Of a DNA stretch of 64,000 bases, positions 60,751 through 64,000 are shown piece after piece. This DNA comes from Bacteroidota bacterium (GTDB lineage: Bacteria > Bacteroidota > Bacteroidia > Cytophagales > Cyclobacteriaceae). The position numbers and the translations under genes were made by a program. Location of the stretch: contig JAFDYT010000002.1 in NCBI GenBank assembly GCA_018266055.1, positions 81,657 through 145,656 of the forward strand, given 5' to 3'. Every line of letters starts with the position of its first letter. The stretch's first letter is position 1. The notes under the pieces were generated by a model, which was given only the letters and a program-made list of their open reading frames with translations, searched no databases and was not told the origin of the DNA.

Positions 60751-60770
60751 TACTTTTGCCCGCAAAAATA
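60751..60770. promoter_or_regulatory. Back-to-back divergent -7 elements
   Basis: TACTTTTG (60751-60758) on the plus strand and TATTTTTG on the minus strand (60770-60763) face each other across only four bases (CCCG). Each fits TAnnTTTG for its own gene: acyl-CoA reductase to the right, ferredoxin to the left. The two would exclude each other's polymerase. Confidence 0.55.
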
Positions 60771-60821
60771 CGGCACTATAATTTATCTTCAAAAACAAAG
60801 CGACGAGCTAAAGGTTCAATT

Positions 60822-61832
60822 ATGACACAGGAAAAGCGAATCGAGGGGTTTGTACGGTTGGGTGAAAAAATAATGCAGCTTTCTGAGGCCGAAATGGCCC
60901 TTTTAGCTCAAAAAGCAAGCAATGAAAACCCCTGGTTCACCCCCGAAAATATTCGGTTGTCTCTTTCCGGAATTGGTCGATTCCTACAGCCGTCTGCGCT
61001 CGGGCCGTGGGTAAGGAAGTACGCCGTAGAGCAAACCAGGCCGAAAAAGGTAGGAGTAGCCATGGCAGGCAATATTCCGCTCGTAGGTTTTCACGATTTG
61101 CTTTGCGTGCTGATGGCGGGTCACAAGCTTATCGCGAAAGTAAGCTCGCAGGACTCAGTGCTCATGCACTTCATCAAAGATTCGCTGATTGAAATAAATT
61201 CTGATTTTGCCGACTACATTTTCTTTGAAGAGCGGCTCAACGGCGTGGAGGCGATGATCGCCACCGGCAGCGACAACACGTCGCGTTACTTCGAATATTA
61301 TTTCCGCCAGGTGCCGCACATCATCCGCAAGAACAGGTCTTCCTGCGCGGTTATCCTGGGTGAAGAAAATCTGGAAGAGTACACGTTGCTTGGAAAAGAT
61401 ATCTTCAGCTACTTTGGCCTTGGCTGCCGCAACGTCTCCAAACTATACGTTCCCAGCGGCTTTGATTTTGTGCGCCTGCTCGATCAGCTTACGCCGTACA
61501 AAGACATCGTGCATCACCACAAGTATGTGAACAATTACGACTATCAAAAGTCGATTTTGCTGGTGAACCAGACGCACTTTTACGATACCGGTTTTTTATT
61601 GCTCACCGAAAACCAAAATCTGGTTTCTCCCATCGCGGTAGTGTATTACGAGTACTATGAAAATCAGGAAGACCTGAATGCGAAGATCGCTGCGCAAAAA
61701 GACAAGCTTCAATGTATCGTATCGGCTCAGGGCTGGTACACGGCAAGCATTCCGTTTGGAGAAGCTCAGCTTCCCGCCATTGACGATTACGCCGACGGTG
61801 TGGATACGATGACTTTCCTACAGTCCGTTTAG
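60822..61832 (+). CDS. LuxC-like acyl-CoA reductase
   Basis: 336 aa from ATG at 60822 (MTQEKRIEGFVRLGEKIMQLSE). The in-frame stretch back to 60741 would start upstream of the transcription start implied by the -7 element and adds an unlikely polar N-terminus. Family motifs: VGVAMAGNIPLVGFHDLLCVLMAGHK (nucleotide-binding loop), MIATGSDNTSRYFEYYF and FGLGCRNVSKLYVP with the predicted thioester-forming Cys202. LuxC-type enzymes reduce acyl-CoA or acyl-ACP to aldehyde with NADPH. No luxD/E or luciferase genes are here. Its stop overlaps the stop of the convergent gene. Confidence 0.9.
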   Translation: MTQEKRIEGFVRLGEKIMQLSEAEMALLAQKASNENPWFTPENIRLSLSGIGRFLQPSALGPWVRKYAVEQTRPKKVGVAMAGNIPLVGFHDLLCVLMAGHKLIAKVSSQDSVLMHFIKDSLIEINSDFADYIFFEERLNGVEAMIATGSDNTSRYFEYYFRQVPHIIRKNRSSCAVILGEENLEEYTLLGKDIFSYFGLGCRNVSKLYVPSGFDFVRLLDQLTPYKDIVHHHKYVNNYDYQKSILLVNQTHFYDTGFLLLTENQNLVSPIAVVYYEYYENQEDLNAKIAAQKDKLQCIVSAQGWYTASIPFGEAQLPAIDDYADGVDTMTFLQSV

Positions 61833-64000
61833 TCGGTAGTTGAGCGGAGAATCTCCACCCATCCGGTAAACACCTGACCTCCGGTACTCAACCGGTAGAA
61901 GTACACCCCATCTGACTCTGCACCACCATCCCACTTGTTGTTGTAGTTCGACGACTGAAATACTTCCTTACCCCAACGGTTGGTAATCACCAGCGTAGCT
62001 CCTGTAGCGGGCAGGTTGATGATGTAGAAGGTTTCGTTCTTGCCGTCGTTATTCGGTGTGAAGATGTTTGGAATGAACAGCTTCTGGTCGAAGCCGATGT
62101 ACGCTCTGTTGTTCACCAGGTCGTATGTTTTCACGCATCCCAGCGTATCGCGGATGAACAACCGATAATCACCGGCATAGAGATTATTGGCGTCGAATTC
62201 GATCTTGAGGGTTGTGTTGTTGCGCGGCACATTGACCCATAGGGAATCGAACGCCTGATGATTTTTCTGTCCCTGAATTTGCGGATCGATCAGTTGCAGC
62301 ATCACCTGGTACGGTTGCTCACCACTTTCTTTGATGCCAATCTGCATAGACCCTGTCGGGTGATTGAGCAACGAAGGAGTGCGCGTTATGAACAGCGTGT
62401 CGAGTGTGGCCGTGGCTCCGGAAATACTGAACGACTTAAAGGCCGACGAAATAGGAGCGGCACAACCTGACGTTGCCGATTGATCCTGGAACAAATGAAT
62501 CTGATAGCTTCCGCTGGTCAACGGCGAAAGGAAAACACTATCCAGCGCCTGAAGTTGTGTGATCGTGCCACTTAATACCACATTGCCCTGGCTGAGGATT
62601 TCGTAGCTGTAATTCACAGCGCCTAATCCTTTGATGCCATACACATTGACTTCGCCCGGTGTCTCAAAGCAGGTGTAGTTCTTGGCTTTCAAACTAAAAT
62701 CAACCGCCGTAGGTCCGCCACTTATCGACACGAGTGTGCGCGTAGGACAAAGCGCCCCCGACGGTTTGGCCACGACATAATAGATGCCCTGCGAAAGTCC
62801 GGAGAAAGTTACCGGCGTGCTTCCCGCTGACACGACCGTTTGCATCGTGGTCGGATCATTGATCGGATCGGTAGTGATACCGATGTTAAATGTGCCTGAC
62901 GACGTAATGGTCGCCACTACGGATCCATTGTTTCCACTACCGCTGCAATCCGGACCTGTTACCAGCGTGGTAAAGTTGACAAGGCCAGGGAAATTGACTG
63001 TTACTTTGAAATACTTGCTGCATCCGTTCGCATCGATAATCGTGAATTTGTGAATGCCACCCGAAAGACCGGTAAAGGTATTGGCGTTAGGCAACGCCGC
63101 ATAGTCAACGCTATCCAATCGATACGTGTAAGCGCCTGTGCCTCCCGTGATGGTACCCACCTGAATGGTTCCATCGTTGTTGGTACACGAAGCATCCTGC
63201 ACCGTGAAAGTAGTGGCAATGTCAGCAGGTTGTGAGATCGTTACCGATACCGATGCATTGCATGGATCAGATGAATTTCTTCGCACACTGATCACCCTTG
63301 TAAATGAAGGAGCTGCTCCGGCTGGTATACCGGTGATCTGATTGCCAGCCGTGAAGTTATTCCAGTTGACTCCATCCACCGACCATTGCAAAAGGTTTCC
63401 TGTTTCGCCAGGAACATCCAGTGTTACTGCGCCGGTCGCGCTGCCGTAGCAAGTTGCATTGATTGGATTGGTGGCCACCGGTGTGCCCACCGTACCCGAC
63501 TGATCGACGGTCACCTGGCCGCTCTTTGTACAGCTAGGATCGCCATAGATAATCGAGTAGGTATAAACCCCTACCGGAATATTGGTAAACAATGGATTGT
63601 TGAAATTGGTAAGCGCCACTGTGTTGTTGGTAGTAGAAATACCTTGAATGGTAATTGACACACCCACATTATTCACAGCAGGAACTGCAGGGTTGATTAC
63701 AAAATTGATCTGGCCATCAGAGTTTGTACACGTTGCAGGCGAAGGCGTTGGTGTAATTACCACAGTAGCACAAGTGCCTGTTCCGCCTCCACCGCCAGAG
63801 CAGAGAGGGTCGGTGGCTAAAAGTACTGTAACTGATACCGTGCTTGTCAATTGAGCTGTACACGTTCCGCCTCCAGTTGCCAACACATTGAAGGTAGTTG
63901 TCGACGACAGATTTCCGGTAGGAAGATTGATGCTTGCTCCTGTTCCTGCCACTGCAGAGCCAATAGCATTGTTGTTCGAATTATCTCTCAACTGATAGCT
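61829..64000 (-). CDS. T9SS-secreted gliding/SprB-like repeat protein, partial at right edge
   Basis: At least 723 codons open to the right edge; only the C-terminal part is present. SprB-type repeats appear (VDQSGTVGTPVATNPINATCYGSATGAVTLDVPG, SVTISQPADIATTFTVQDASCTNNDGTIQVGTITGG, DSVDYAALPNANTFTGLSGGIHKFTIIDANGC). The last about 85 residues form a gliding-motility-associated C-terminal domain (type B T9SS sorting domain): FIPNIFTPNNDGKNETFYIINLP, NRWGKEVFQSSNYNNKWDG, DGVYFYRLSTGG. Such proteins are exported by type IX secretion and serve as surface adhesins. It ends in a 4-nt overlap with the acyl-CoA reductase stop. Confidence 0.93.
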   Translation of the reverse strand, partial: SYQLRDNSNNNAIGSAVAGTGASINLPTGNLSSTTTFNVLATGGGTCTAQLTSTVSVTVLLATDPLCSGGGGGTGTCATVVITPTPSPATCTNSDGQINFVINPAVPAVNNVGVSITIQGISTTNNTVALTNFNNPLFTNIPVGVYTYSIIYGDPSCTKSGQVTVDQSGTVGTPVATNPINATCYGSATGAVTLDVPGETGNLLQWSVDGVNWNNFTAGNQITGIPAGAAPSFTRVISVRRNSSDPCNASVSVTISQPADIATTFTVQDASCTNNDGTIQVGTITGGTGAYTYRLDSVDYAALPNANTFTGLSGGIHKFTIIDANGCSKYFKVTVNFPGLVNFTTLVTGPDCSGSGNNGSVVATITSSGTFNIGITTDPINDPTTMQTVVSAGSTPVTFSGLSQGIYYVVAKPSGALCPTRTLVSISGGPTAVDFSLKAKNYTCFETPGEVNVYGIKGLGAVNYSYEILSQGNVVLSGTITQLQALDSVFLSPLTSGSYQIHLFQDQSATSGCAAPISSAFKSFSISGATATLDTLFITRTPSLLNHPTGSMQIGIKESGEQPYQVMLQLIDPQIQGQKNHQAFDSLWVNVPRNNTTLKIEFDANNLYAGDYRLFIRDTLGCVKTYDLVNNRAYIGFDQKLFIPNIFTPNNDGKNETFYIINLPATGATLVITNRWGKEVFQSSNYNNKWDGGAESDGVYFYRLSTGGQVFTGWVEILRSTTD

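Overview
The window reads as chromosome of a Bacteroidota member, most likely order Cytophagales (lineage is inference). The evidence is a SusC/SusD pair, T9SS-linked genes (PorX-type regulator, plug protein, a giant protein with a gliding-motility C-terminal domain), PUR/DUF3276 and TIGR02757 proteins, lipoproteins with lipoboxes directly followed by D/K-rich residues, promoters of the TAnnTTTG type and few Shine-Dalgarno sequences. Genes are dense on both strands; no rRNA, tRNA, transposase, phage gene or CRISPR array was recognised.

Layout. 1-874: gene-poor repeat tract (21-bp tandem repeat coding heptads on the minus strand, hairpins, direct repeats). 0.9-5 kb: LigD (NHEJ ligase) and a small coiled-coil membrane protein plus SPFH protein, closed by a terminator. 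5-9.7 kb: MHS-type transporter with an agmatinase-family ureohydrolase, then a GMC oxidoreductase with its gluconate-dehydrogenase subunit-3 partner. 9.9-14 kb: tightly overlapping envelope operon (LysM protein, two tandem OmpA paralogues, TIGR02757 protein), divergent from an NfeD-type membrane protease. 16.3-28.5 kb: SusC-SusD-FG-GAP/ASPIC-FG-GAP/ASPIC locus with a perfect LacI-type palindrome upstream and a strong terminator inside it. 28.9-39.8 kb: housekeeping block (valS, ald, tsaE, PorX, HD hydrolase, lpxD, HerA-like ATPase). 39.9-46.6 kb: Tricorn-like protease, sugar-dehydrogenase-like protein, ABC-F ATPase preceded by a GC-rich structured intergenic element. 46.6-55 kb: OM protein plus LVIVD lipoprotein, ECF sigma with a membrane protein that looks like an anti-sigma factor joined to a beta-barrel, T9SS plug, BNR-propeller protein. 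55-58.8 kb: solitary Cas6, ychF, PUR protein, DUF58 protein. 58.8-60.2 kb: AT-rich accessory patch (NYN-domain nuclease behind an attenuator-like leader, HicB-like protein with an unrecognised partner). 60.4-64 kb: dicluster ferredoxin divergent from a LuxC-like acyl-CoA reductase, and a T9SS/gliding adhesin-like gene running off the right edge.

Themes: type IX secretion recurs (regulator at 34-35.5 kb, plug at 50.7 kb, substrate at 62-64 kb); the SusCD locus pairs nutrient uptake with very large calcium-loop surface lipoproteins; and intrinsic terminator hairpins sit almost on top of the next gene's start codon at three places (7.3, 23.2 and 59.0 kb), a layout that suggests attenuation or read-through control.
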